Position numbers and translations under genes: made by a program. The notes beneath the pieces are model-generated. The model was not told the origin of the DNA. It did not search any database and saw only the letters and a list, made by a program, of their open reading frames with translations. Below are positions 25,395-33,286 of a stretch of DNA of 64,000 nucleotides, piece after piece. Position 1 is the first letter of the stretch. Each line of letters begins with the position of its first letter. Source of the stretch: Haloferax sp. Atlit-12N (GTDB lineage Archaea > Halobacteriota > Halobacteria > Halobacteriales > Haloferacaceae); contig NZ_PSYW01000002.1 in assembly GCF_003383095.1 (NCBI RefSeq), forward strand, positions 558,001 through 622,000, given 5' to 3'.

Positions 25395-26144
25395 ATGGAC
25401 TTCGGCATTCAGCTCTACTCGCTTCGCGACCTCGACGAACCGACGTCGGCGCTCGTCCGCCGCGCCGCGGACGCCGGGTTCGACGGCGTGGAGTTCGCAG
25501 GCGTCGACGACGCGGCGGCGGTCCGCGCGGCCCTCGACGATACGGGTGTCGCCGCTTCCGCGGCCCACGTTCCCATCGAGGACCTCGAAGCCGACCTCGA
25601 CGCGGTCTGCGAGCGATACGGCGCACTCGGCGTCGAGACGCTCGTGGTTCCGTATCTGCCGCCCGAGGCGTTCGCCGACGCCGACGCAGTAGACGAGACC
25701 GCACACCGACTGGACGACCTGACCGCGAAGTGCGACGACCGGGGCGTCAGACTGCTCTACCACAACCACGACCACGAACTCGCCACGGTCGAGGGCGAAC
25801 CCGCGCTCGACCGGTTAGCCGAGGAGTCCGGCGTCGGTTTCGAACTCGACCTCGCGTGGGTGCTCGCCGCCGGCTACGACCCCGTCACGTACCTCGACCG
25901 CTACGCCGACCGGACCCCGGTCGTCCACCTGAAGGACGTCGTTCTCGACGCCGACGCGGAGCGCGGCGGCCGACCCGTGTCGCTCGGCGAGGGCGAACTC
26001 GACATCGACCGCTGTCTCGCGGCCGCCCGCGAAGGATTCGTCGAGTGGGCCGTCGCCGAACACGACTTCCCCGAAGACCCGGCGGCGTTCTGCCGAGACG
26101 CCGGCGAGTTCGTCGGCGCGCACCGAACTGACGAGGAGGCGTGA
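25395..26144 (+). CDS. Sugar phosphate isomerase/epimerase family (xylose-isomerase-like TIM barrel)
   Basis: A 249-residue TIM-barrel protein. It begins MDFGIQLYSLRDLDEPTSAL and has the strand FDGVEFAGV. The metal-site elements are LLYHNHDHEL (His/Glu), ELDLAWVLAAG (Asp), VVHLKDV (His) and the C-terminal WAVAEHDF (Glu). These are typical of IolE/IolI-like isomerases or dehydratases. The substrate is unknown. The start is placed at 25395 because the fold begins there; a longer in-frame reading back to 25236 adds a low-complexity stretch. It is divergent from the SSS operon across an inverted repeat. Confidence 0.85.
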   Translation: MDFGIQLYSLRDLDEPTSALVRRAADAGFDGVEFAGVDDAAAVRAALDDTGVAASAAHVPIEDLEADLDAVCERYGALGVETLVVPYLPPEAFADADAVDETAHRLDDLTAKCDDRGVRLLYHNHDHELATVEGEPALDRLAEESGVGFELDLAWVLAAGYDPVTYLDRYADRTPVVHLKDVVLDADAERGGRPVSLGEGELDIDRCLAAAREGFVEWAVAEHDFPEDPAAFCRDAGEFVGAHRTDEEA

Positions 26145-26276
26145 CAAATTACGCGGTCGGTCAAAACGGCGGGAGAGCGACGATTCGCCGGCGTTTCGCG
26201 GGACACGGAGTCGGAGTCGAACACTCCGCGACCGTTCGAATCGTCGGCCACGATAGATATTTCCCTCGGGCGCAAC

Positions 26277-26284
26277 TTATATAA
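26277..26284 (+). promoter_or_regulatory. TATA box of dnaG
   Basis: TTATATAA, centred at about 26281, predicts a transcript start near 26306, giving dnaG a leader of about 50 bases. This is unusual among the mostly leaderless genes here. The interval 26145-26276 contains no gene I can support. Confidence 0.6.
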
Positions 26285-26332
26285 TGACGTTCGTGGGTCC
26301 GGCCCATGACATCATCACAATCATCACATCAC

Positions 26333-26348
26333 CACCCCCAACGGGGTG
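26333..26348 (+). promoter_or_regulatory. Leader hairpin that covers the dnaG ribosome-binding site
   Basis: A perfect 6-bp stem (CACCCC / GGGGTG) with loop CAAC. The 3' arm is part of GGGGTGA (26343-26349), which matches the archaeal Shine-Dalgarno GAGGTGA with one mismatch and ends eight bases before the ATG at 26358. The hairpin would therefore hide the ribosome-binding site. Confidence 0.55.
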
Positions 26349-26357
26349 ACTTCACCA

Positions 26358-27767
26358 ATGGACGACACTGCAAAATATCTCATTCACGCTTCCATCTCCG
26401 CCGACGGGGTCGTCGAACGGAGCGACGTCGTCGGGGCCGTCTTCGGCCAGACCGAGGGCCTCCTCGGCGACGAACTCGACCTCCGCGACCTCCAACAGTC
26501 CTCCAAGGTCGGTCGGATAGACGTACAGATAGACTCGGAAAACGGCCACTCGTTCGGCCAGATGACCATCGCCAGCAGCCTCGACAAGGTCGAGACGGCC
26601 ATCCTCGCGGCCTCGCTGGAGACGCTGACCCGCGTCGGACCCTGTCAGGCCGTCATCGAGGTCACGAACATCGAGGACGTGCGCGAGGCCAAGCGACGGA
26701 TGGTCGTCGAGCGCGCCAAGGAACTCCTCTCGGAGTCGTTCGACGACACCGTGATGAGCTCGACCGAAATCCTCGAAGCGGTCAAAGAGAGCGTCCGCGT
26801 CGAGGACATCACCGAGTACAAGGGCCTCCCGGCCGGCCCCCGCGTCGCCGACTCGGACGCCATCATCGTCGTCGAGGGGCGCGCCGACGTCCTCACGCTC
26901 CTCCGTTACGGCATCAAAAACGCCGTCGCCGTCGAGGGGACGAACGTCCCCGACGCGGTCGCGGGGCTCACCCAAGACCGGACCGTCACGGCGTTCCTCG
27001 ACGGCGACCGCGGCGGCGAGCTCATCCTGCGCGAACTCTCGCAGGTCGGCGACGTGGACTACGTCGCCTTTGCGCCCGACGGCCGGTCGGTCGAGGACCT
27101 CGACCGCGCGTCGGTCGTCCGCGCCCTCAGGAACAAGGTCCCGCTCTCGTCGCTCCCGGACGACGGTGACGGTGACTTCCGGGCCGCCGTCGCCGCCGCC
27201 AACGGGACGGGAGACGTTCCGACGGACCCTCGCACGGAGTCGCCGACGACTGACGCGTCGTCGACTCCACCCGCAGACGGCCCCGTGAACGGGCCCGCCG
27301 ACGCGGTCAGCGAAGCGCCCACCGAGGGCGGAACCGGCGGTACCGTCACGGTCGGAAAGCCCACCGAAACCGCGAGCGCGGACGCCGACGCCGACGTTGA
27401 CGCGAACGGCGGGGTGCTCACCGAGTCCGAGGTCGAAGCCGTCGCCGAGTCGGTCGAGCCGGCCGACCAGCGACCCTCGCTCGCCGACCACGTGCGCGAG
27501 GTCATCGCCGACGAGAGCGGCATGGCCCGGCTCCTTGACGACGACCTCGGCATCGACGACGAGGTCGCGGTCGAGAAGGTCTACGACGCCGTCGAGTACG
27601 CCGACCCCGCCCCGGCAATCGTCGTCGTCGACGGCGAGGCGAGCCAGAAACTCCTCGATATCGCGGCCCAGTGCGGCGTCGAACACGTCGTGGCGCGCTC
27701 GGCCGGCGAGTACGTCAAAAAGCCCGTCAGCGTCCGCGTCAGAACCGCGGACCAGTTCCTCGACTGA
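26358..27767 (+). CDS. dnaG: Archaeal DnaG-type primase
   Basis: A 469-residue protein. In archaea DnaG has primase activity in vitro and is also associated with the RNA exosome. The TOPRIM domain is clear: the catalytic Glu at E173 (IIVVEGRADVLTLLRYG) and the DxD pair D215/D217 (AFLDGDRGG). The N-terminal archaeal domain occupies 1-160. A Pro/Thr/Ala/Asp-rich low-complexity linker (about 275-360) separates TOPRIM from the C-terminal domain (about 365-469). The ATG at 26358 has a Shine-Dalgarno sequence; an in-frame GTG at 26346 lies inside that sequence and is rejected. Confidence 0.95.
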   Translation: MDDTAKYLIHASISADGVVERSDVVGAVFGQTEGLLGDELDLRDLQQSSKVGRIDVQIDSENGHSFGQMTIASSLDKVETAILAASLETLTRVGPCQAVIEVTNIEDVREAKRRMVVERAKELLSESFDDTVMSSTEILEAVKESVRVEDITEYKGLPAGPRVADSDAIIVVEGRADVLTLLRYGIKNAVAVEGTNVPDAVAGLTQDRTVTAFLDGDRGGELILRELSQVGDVDYVAFAPDGRSVEDLDRASVVRALRNKVPLSSLPDDGDGDFRAAVAAANGTGDVPTDPRTESPTTDASSTPPADGPVNGPADAVSEAPTEGGTGGTVTVGKPTETASADADADVDANGGVLTESEVEAVAESVEPADQRPSLADHVREVIADESGMARLLDDDLGIDDEVAVEKVYDAVEYADPAPAIVVVDGEASQKLLDIAAQCGVEHVVARSAGEYVKKPVSVRVRTADQFLD

Positions 27768-27799
27768 GACGGAACGCGGCCCGACGCCGGCCGAGACGG

Positions 27800-28216
27800 T
27801 CAGCCCTCGCTCGATTCGAGGACGAACCGTAGTCCGTCGTCGCCGTCGAACGCGTCCGGAATGCGGGCGTCCCGGCGGAATCCGAGCGCCTCGTAACAGG
27901 CACGCGCGCCGTCGTTCTCCGGATGGACCAGCAACGTGAGCGGCGCGTCTGACGCTGGCCGGGAGTCTTGGTACGCTTCGACGAGCGCGGTGGCGCGCCC
28001 CTCGCGCCGGTGGTCGGGGGAAACCGCGAGTTCGGTCAGATGCGCGCCGACGGCGAGCAGGTAGCCGACCGGCCGGTCGTCGGCGTCGACGGCGACGAGC
28101 AAGGTTCCGACGGCGGGCCACGCGTCCAAGAGGTCGGGGGAGGGATGCGAGACGAGCCGCTGGAGCGATTCGACGGCCGGCACGTCGGTGTCGTGGGCGG
28201 GGCGGACGCCCGTCAC
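27800..28216 (-). CDS. GNAT-family N-acetyltransferase (RimI-like)
   Basis: A 138-residue acetyltransferase. The motif A region is LTELAVSPDHRREGRATALVEA (read as strand, then loop HRREGRA, then helix). The C-terminal part is VHPENDGARACYEALGF. The acceptor is unknown. It lies 16 bases after the DUF92 gene on the same strand and is probably co-transcribed with it. The start used is the ATG at 28216, giving a domain of standard GNAT length. Confidence 0.85.
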   Translation of the reverse strand: MTGVRPAHDTDVPAVESLQRLVSHPSPDLLDAWPAVGTLLVAVDADDRPVGYLLAVGAHLTELAVSPDHRREGRATALVEAYQDSRPASDAPLTLLVHPENDGARACYEALGFRRDARIPDAFDGDDGLRFVLESSEG

Positions 28217-28232
28217 GGCCGAGTCACCCCCG

Positions 28233-29546
28233 TCACAGCGGAATCCAGACGAGGACCGCGCCCAGCGCGCCGGCGAACGTGGCGAGGAAATTGACCGCCT
28301 GATTGCCGAGACCGGCTCCCTCGACCGTCGCGCCGAGCAGACTGTCGACCGTCATTCCGACGAGTCCGCCGGCGAGAATCGCGAGGGCGGCCGTCTGCGC
28401 CGGCAGGGGAAGCACCAGCACGCTCACGCCGGCCACGAAGGCCGCGCCCAGCGCGCCGGCGACTTCGCCTTGCCACGTGACCGCGCCGTCGGTCCCGGCG
28501 GGAACCGGTTTGAGTGAGGTGATGAGGCGTGGCTGGTCGAACAGTCCGCCGATTTCGCTGGAGAGCGTGTCGCTCATCGCGGCGGCGGCCGACCCGGCGA
28601 ACGCGAGCACGAGCAGGTCGCTGACGAACGGGTAGCCGAGCGTCTGCGCCACGGCGTAGCCGACGACGGAGACGAGCGAGACGCCCGAGTTGCCGAGGAC
28701 GTTGCCGGTCCCGCGAGCGCCGTCGTTGTCCTCGGCGACGCCGCGTTCGGCCTTGCTGTCGTAGCGGAACTTGGTGGCGAGCGCGCCGACGCCGAAGAAG
28801 GAGACGAGCACGAGCGCCCAGCCGAAGCCGCCGAAGACGACCGCGAAGAGAAGCAGGAGCACGCCGGTAATCATGCCGGCGACGGAGGCCGTGCCGAGGG
28901 CGTAGGCCGCGTAGCCGAGCGCGACCGTGAGGGCGAGCGCCACGCCGGTCTGCGTCGGCGACACCGGTCCCGCGAGCACCTCGACGCCCCAGAGGACGAG
29001 CCCGATAGAGAGCATGACGAGCGGGTCGTCGCGCTCGTAGAGGACCGTCCGGAGCACCGCGCCGACGAGGCCACCGACGGCCGCGAGGAGGGTGAACCGG
29101 GCGAGAAGCACCGCGTCACCCGTCAGCGACGCGATTGCCGCCTGTCCCGCGGTGCCGGCGAGGACCGCGGCCGCGACGAAGCCCGCCGCACGAAGCGACT
29201 CGTCGGACGTTCTCGAATCCACCAGTCGCGCACCGAGGTTGCCGTATGCGAGTGTCAACACCGCGGCGGCGAACACCGACAGCGGCATCGTGACGCGCGG
29301 GACCGTCGCCAAGAGGGCGAGGCCCGTCGCGGCCAGTGCGAACCCGGCGAGCCCGTTGAGCCGGCCGTCCTGCCGGTCACCGGGCCGCGCGAACAGCTCG
29401 AAGAGGGGGCCATCGTCGACGACGAAGGCCGCCAGGAGCGCGACTGCGGCGAAGGGCGCGAACGCGGCCGCGCCGAGACTGGGGGCCGCGAGGGCCAACG
29501 TCCCGACGACCGCGAATCCGCCCGCTCGCCGTACCGTGGAAGTCAC
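28233..29546 (-). CDS. DUF92 / TMEM19-family membrane protein
   Basis: A 437-residue protein with about 12 hydrophobic helices, of the DUF92 family. Relatives include plant VTE6 phytyl-phosphate kinase and phosphatidate-cytidylyltransferase-like proteins, so a polyprenyl-phosphate role is possible but not shown. The conserved part is the C-terminal half: KFRYDSKAERGVAEDNDGARGTGNVLGNSG, then SDTLSSEIG and DSLLGATVEG. The N-terminal 190 residues are an additional hydrophobic region. The start is GTG at 29546, with GGTTAAG about 27 bases upstream as a TATA candidate. It is divergent from a cis-prenyltransferase-like gene, which makes a polyprenol link more interesting. Confidence 0.82.
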   Translation of the reverse strand: MTSTVRRAGGFAVVGTLALAAPSLGAAAFAPFAAVALLAAFVVDDGPLFELFARPGDRQDGRLNGLAGFALAATGLALLATVPRVTMPLSVFAAAVLTLAYGNLGARLVDSRTSDESLRAAGFVAAAVLAGTAGQAAIASLTGDAVLLARFTLLAAVGGLVGAVLRTVLYERDDPLVMLSIGLVLWGVEVLAGPVSPTQTGVALALTVALGYAAYALGTASVAGMITGVLLLLFAVVFGGFGWALVLVSFFGVGALATKFRYDSKAERGVAEDNDGARGTGNVLGNSGVSLVSVVGYAVAQTLGYPFVSDLLVLAFAGSAAAAMSDTLSSEIGGLFDQPRLITSLKPVPAGTDGAVTWQGEVAGALGAAFVAGVSVLVLPLPAQTAALAILAGGLVGMTVDSLLGATVEGAGLGNQAVNFLATFAGALGAVLVWIPL

Positions 29547-29695
29547 ACCATCCGGTATCCCCGACGCGCACTTAACCCTCCCGACATCACCGACGACCGC
29601 ACCACTGCGGGTCCGCGGGTCGGCGGCTCCCCCGGCGAGTCCCGGTTGCGATCCGAACCCGAAGCGTTAGGAGAATCGCCGCGAGAACGACTCCC

Positions 29696-30304
29696 GTGGG
29701 ACTGTACGACTCCTACCTCGCCCTCCGATTCCGCCTCGACGACGCCGACGCTCCCGAGCACGTGGCGCTCGTCATCACCGAGCGCGACCTGCTGGAACAG
29801 GGCGCGTACGAGACGCTCGAAGCGTTCGTCGGCTGGGCGTTCGAGTTCGGTAGCGACCGCGTCACCATCTCCGTGAGCGTCCTCGACGAGGCGGTCGTCC
29901 CGACGCTCGCTCGCGAACTCCGCGACCTCGACGTTCCCCAGCGAGTAGAGGTCCGCGAGCCCGGCGACACCGAGCGCGCCGACGCCCCGGTGCAGGTCAG
30001 CATCGGTCTCGGCGGGAAACGCGAGTTCGCCTCGGTGGTGCAGTCGCTGGCCACGGAAGTCGAGGAGGGCGCGCTCGACCCCGACGACATCGATGCCGCG
30101 GACATCGAACAGCGGCTCGTGTTCCCCGACGAACCCGACTTCGTGGTCAAGACGGGCGCGGAGCGCCTGTCGGACTTCATGATTTGGCAGTCCGTGTACG
30201 CGGAACTCTACTTCACCGACGTGAACTGGCGGGACTTCAGGAAGCGGGACTACCTGCGGGCGTTGCGGGACTATCAGGACCGCCAGCGGAGATTTGGCCG
30301 GTAG
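29696..30304 (+). CDS. Short cis-prenyltransferase homologue lacking the catalytic Asp (putative partner subunit)
   Basis: A 202-residue protein of the UppS (cis-prenyltransferase) fold. The C-terminal signature is intact: DFVVKTGAERLSDFMIWQ, then YAELYFTDVNWRDF, and YQDRQRRFG ending in an RxG motif (R199-F200-G201). The N-terminal catalytic motif HVAIIxDGNRRW has decayed to HVALVITERDLL, with Thr29 in place of the catalytic Asp. It should therefore be inactive alone. The pattern mirrors NgBR/Nus1, the non-catalytic half of eukaryotic dehydrodolichyl diphosphate synthase. The gene at 32209-33138 has the Asp but lacks RxG and could be the catalytic half. The start is GTG at 29696. A 9-bp stem hairpin spans its stop codon. 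Confidence 0.82.
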   Translation: MGLYDSYLALRFRLDDADAPEHVALVITERDLLEQGAYETLEAFVGWAFEFGSDRVTISVSVLDEAVVPTLARELRDLDVPQRVEVREPGDTERADAPVQVSIGLGGKREFASVVQSLATEVEEGALDPDDIDAADIEQRLVFPDEPDFVVKTGAERLSDFMIWQSVYAELYFTDVNWRDFRKRDYLRALRDYQDRQRRFGR

Positions 30305-30312
30305 GCCAAATC
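30291..30312 (+). terminator. Perfect 9-bp hairpin across the stop codon
   Basis: GATTTGGCC - GGTA - GGCCAAATC. The arms are perfect and the loop plus second arm include the TAG stop (30302-30304) of the short cis-prenyltransferase homologue. No T tract follows, so it may serve RNA stability or processing rather than termination. Confidence 0.4.
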
Positions 30313-30381
30313 CCGTGGCGACGTTGCCGACACCCCTCCTCGACCGCACAGATATGTTGATTGAGTAGCAACACGGTCCCA

Positions 30382-30744
30382 ATGCCCTCCACCTCACCCA
30401 ATAGAACAGACCTGCCCCCGCCGCCATCTCCGCCCACCGAGTGGCTCAAAGACGGACACGTCCTCCTTGCGCTCTCGCTGTTACTCATCCTCTGGCTCAA
30501 CCAGCCCGTCCAGCCAGACTGGCCGTGGGCGCTCGTCGGCGTCGCTGTCGTCCCGCCGTGGCTGTTCCTCGAATCGCGTTACGAGGGCTGGCGCTCGTGG
30601 GTTCCGACCGTCGCCTACGGCGGGGCGGTGCTACTGTTGGGGCCGCGGTACGAAGCCGAGTTCGTCGCCATCGTGCTCGGCCAGAGCGTCGCGTTGCTGG
30701 GTTGGTTCTGCTGGCGGGCGTTCCAGCGGCGGGTTCGCCGGTAG
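30382..30744 (+). CDS. Small membrane protein
   Basis: A 120-residue protein. A Pro-rich N terminus (residues 1-25) is followed by helices at about 32-45 (VLLALSLLLILWLNQPVQPDWPW, partly), 47-60, 73-88 and 92-108, and a basic C-terminal end (RAFQRRVRR). The function is unknown. The ATG at 30382 is supported by a GATATGTTGATT element about 27 bases upstream; a TTG seven codons earlier is unlikely. Confidence 0.65.
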   Translation: MPSTSPNRTDLPPPPSPPTEWLKDGHVLLALSLLLILWLNQPVQPDWPWALVGVAVVPPWLFLESRYEGWRSWVPTVAYGGAVLLLGPRYEAEFVAIVLGQSVALLGWFCWRAFQRRVRR

Positions 30745-30820
30745 GGTGACCCACCGCCGTCTCTCAAACGGCTGTTTGTGCGTACAGAAGACATATTGTT
30801 AGACCGCTGAACTGTCCGAC

Positions 30821-32182
30821 ATGAACCGCCGCGAGATGTTGGCACTGTCGGGGGCGCTCGCCGCCGCGACGATAGCCGGCTGTACGGGCGACGGGCAGTC
30901 GGCCGCCGAGACCGAGACCGAGGCGACGACCACCGCGACGGCGACCACGGACGCGCCGACAGAGACCCCGAACGACGAACCGCCGACCGGCGAACCGAGC
31001 GTGGACAACGAGCAACTGGCCGCGCTCGCGGCCGGCAACGCCGAGTTCGCCCTCGACCTGCACCGACAGGTCGCGTCCGAACAGGGCGGCAACCAGTTCC
31101 TCTCGCCGTACAGCATCTCCGTCGCGCTGGCGATGACCTACGCGGGCGCTCGCGGAACGACCCGCGAACAGATGGAAGCGACGCTCCACTACACGCTCGG
31201 GGAGGACGTTCACCCCGCGTTCGCAGACCTTCAGGCGGCGCTCGAAGCACGGGAGACGGCTCGGGACCCAGTCGATGGCGGCGAAGCCGACGCCTTCCGA
31301 TTGGCCGTGGCGAACGCGCTGTGGGGCCGCGAGGGGTTCGCGTTCTCGGAGGCGTTCCTCGACAGCCTCGAATCGAACTACGGGGCCGGACTCCGACGGG
31401 CCGACTTCGCCGGCGACCCGGACGGCGAGCGGGAACGAATCAACGAGTGGGTCGCCGACCAGACAGAGGGCCGAATCGAGGACCTACTTCCGGCTGGCTC
31501 CGTCACGCCCGACACGGCGCTCGTGCTCACCAACGCCATCTACTTCATGGCGCAGTGGGCGCACACGTTCGACCCCGAGGACACTGAGGACGGGACGTTC
31601 ACCGCGCTGGACGGCGCCGAGTCGACGGTGCCGCTCATGCGGCAGGAACTCAAGGCGAACTACGCCGACCTCCCGAACGCGCAGGCCGTCGAACTCCCGT
31701 ACGTCGGCCGGGACGTGTCGATGGTGCTTTTGCTCCCGGACGAAGGTGAGTTCGAGTCGTTCGAGCGGAGTCTGACCGCGAGCCGACTGTTCGGCGTCTT
31801 CGAGGAAATGCAAGAGAGAATCGGGGACGTCGTGCTCCCGCGGTTCGAGTTCGAGACCGAAGTCCAACTCTCGGAGGCGCTGTCGAACCTTGGGATGCCC
31901 GCCGCGTTCGGCTCAGATGCCGACTTCGGTGGAATGGCCGAGGGCGACGGGTCGGGCCTCGCCATCGACGAGGTGTTCCACAAGTCGTTCGTCTCCGTGG
32001 ACGAGGAGGGGACCGAGGCCGCGGCGGCCACGGGCGTCGTCGTCGCGACCTCGCTGCCGCCGAGTTGGGGCGAACTCCGGTTCGACCGGCCGTTCCTGTT
32101 CTGCATCCGCGACAGGCCGACGGACGCGATTCTGTTCTACGGTCGCGTCGTCGACGCCGGGGCTGCGCAGGGCGACGAATAG
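30821..32182 (+). CDS. Serpin, exported as a Tat lipoprotein
   Basis: A 453-residue serine-protease-inhibitor-fold protein. Residues 1-21 are a twin-arginine lipoprotein signal (MNRREMLALSG... TIAGC) with lipidation at C21. Residues 22-60 are a Thr/Glu/Pro-rich spacer. The serpin body follows: FLSPYSISVALAMTYAGARG, LVLTNAIYFMAQW and FHKSFVSVDEEGTEAAAATG. The hinge EEGTEAAAATG matches inhibitory serpins (small residues at P15-P9). Counting from it puts P1-P1' at about Ser-Leu, in VVVATSLPPS, which hints at chymotrypsin- or subtilisin-like targets such as secreted halolysins. The C-terminal FDRPFLFCIRDRPTDAILFYGRV is canonical. TATA candidate CATATTGTT lies 26 bases upstream. Confidence 0.93.
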   Translation: MNRREMLALSGALAAATIAGCTGDGQSAAETETEATTTATATTDAPTETPNDEPPTGEPSVDNEQLAALAAGNAEFALDLHRQVASEQGGNQFLSPYSISVALAMTYAGARGTTREQMEATLHYTLGEDVHPAFADLQAALEARETARDPVDGGEADAFRLAVANALWGREGFAFSEAFLDSLESNYGAGLRRADFAGDPDGERERINEWVADQTEGRIEDLLPAGSVTPDTALVLTNAIYFMAQWAHTFDPEDTEDGTFTALDGAESTVPLMRQELKANYADLPNAQAVELPYVGRDVSMVLLLPDEGEFESFERSLTASRLFGVFEEMQERIGDVVLPRFEFETEVQLSEALSNLGMPAAFGSDADFGGMAEGDGSGLAIDEVFHKSFVSVDEEGTEAAAATGVVVATSLPPSWGELRFDRPFLFCIRDRPTDAILFYGRVVDAGAAQGDE

Positions 32183-32198
32183 CCGCGAAAACAGTTCG

Positions 32199-32221
32199 GA
32201 CGGCCGACTCAGTCGGCCGTC
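32199..32221. terminator. Bidirectional hairpin between convergent serpin and uppS genes
   Basis: GACGGCCGACT - C - AGTCGGCCGTC: two perfect 11-bp arms around one base. It lies 17 bases past the serpin stop and overlaps the last codons and stop of uppS. It can fold on either strand and probably separates the two transcripts. Confidence 0.55.
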
Positions 32222-33138
32222 TCGTCGGTCCGCTTCGCCAACTCGGCGGACACCTCGTCGGCACCCGACGAGGGGAGTTGCTCGCGGAGGCGACCGGCGA
32301 CGGTGCGGGCGTCCTCTAACTCGACTTCGGCGACGGCCCGGACGAGCGTGACGGCGCGCTCGGTCCGGGTGCGCTGCCACGACTGCTCTCTGGACTCGTA
32401 GGTGCGGATGCCGCGCAGGAAGTCGACCTTCGAGAACTCCGGCCAGTAGGGTGCACAGAAGTAGACCGCGGCCTCGTTGCCGTTGGCGTGCCACGGCAGG
32501 AAGTTCGAGGTGCGCTCGTCGCCGCCGGGGCGGATGATGAGGTCCACGTCGCGGACGGGCTTTCTGGACAGGCGGCGGTCCACCGCCGACACGTCCACCT
32601 CGTCGGACGAGAGGTCGCCGCGGTCGACCGCTCGACAGACGTCGCGTGCGGCCCCGAGGAGTTCCGCCCGGCCGCCGTACGCGAGGGCGATGTTGAGCGT
32701 GAAGCTGTCGTAGTCGGCGGTCCGAGTCTCCGCGTACTCGACGGCGTCGCGGACCCGGTCGGGGAGCATCTCGACCTCGCCGATGGCGCGGACGGCGACC
32801 TCGCGCTCGTGGACGCGGTCGGCGTCGGCGAACTCGTAGAGTTTGTCCTCGATGAGGTCGAAGAGGGGCTGGCGCTCGTGTTCCGGCCGGTCGAAGTTCT
32901 CGGTCGAGAAGGTGTACAGCGTCAGTTCCTCGATGCCGAGTTCCTCGCACCACGTCAGCACGTCCTCGGTCGTCTGCGCGCCCGCCTTGTGGCCGTCGGG
33001 GGCGTCGTCCCCGTTCTTCCGGGCGTACCGGCGGTTGCCATCCTGGATGATGGCGACGTGGGTCGGTCCGTCGTCTATCTCCCGGTCGAGCACCCGCTCG
33101 TAGGCGCGCCGAAAGCCGCGTTGGACCCACCCGAACAT
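32209..33138 (-). CDS. uppS: cis-Prenyltransferase (undecaprenyl/dolichyl-type diphosphate synthase), catalytic-type subunit
   Basis: A 309-residue enzyme predicted to extend an allylic diphosphate with isopentenyl diphosphate in cis, giving the polyprenol carrier used for N-glycosylation of the S-layer. The catalytic Asp is D33 in HVAIIQDGNRRYAR. The FSTENFDRP (77-85) and NIALAYGGRAEL (149-160) motifs are present. The C-terminal signature is DLIIRPGGDERTSNFLPW. Where typical UppS proteins end with RxRRFGG, this one reads YESREQSWQRT, so the RxG motif that binds pyrophosphate is missing. A tail of about 50 residues follows. The short homologue at 29696 supplies the missing RxG, which suggests a heteromer. 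Confidence 0.9.
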   Translation of the reverse strand: MFGWVQRGFRRAYERVLDREIDDGPTHVAIIQDGNRRYARKNGDDAPDGHKAGAQTTEDVLTWCEELGIEELTLYTFSTENFDRPEHERQPLFDLIEDKLYEFADADRVHEREVAVRAIGEVEMLPDRVRDAVEYAETRTADYDSFTLNIALAYGGRAELLGAARDVCRAVDRGDLSSDEVDVSAVDRRLSRKPVRDVDLIIRPGGDERTSNFLPWHANGNEAAVYFCAPYWPEFSKVDFLRGIRTYESREQSWQRTRTERAVTLVRAVAEVELEDARTVAGRLREQLPSSGADEVSAELAKRTDETAD

Positions 33139-33286
33139 GTACCGTCGGTTGCATTCCGGGGCTATGTGTCTTGTGGGTTACACCGTCACACGGTGTACCG
33201 CAGCTGGGTGGTCGCCCCAAAATGACGGGCCATCACGGCGGGCGACGAATCGCCATCCGTTTGTACCTCCCCGAGAAGACTCGGGT

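Noticed and set aside
26306-27169. Alternative-frame ORF starting at the predicted dnaG transcript start
   Set aside because: The product is Arg/Pro/His-rich shadow sequence of dnaG. Only its start codon, as a possible leader effect, is worth noting.
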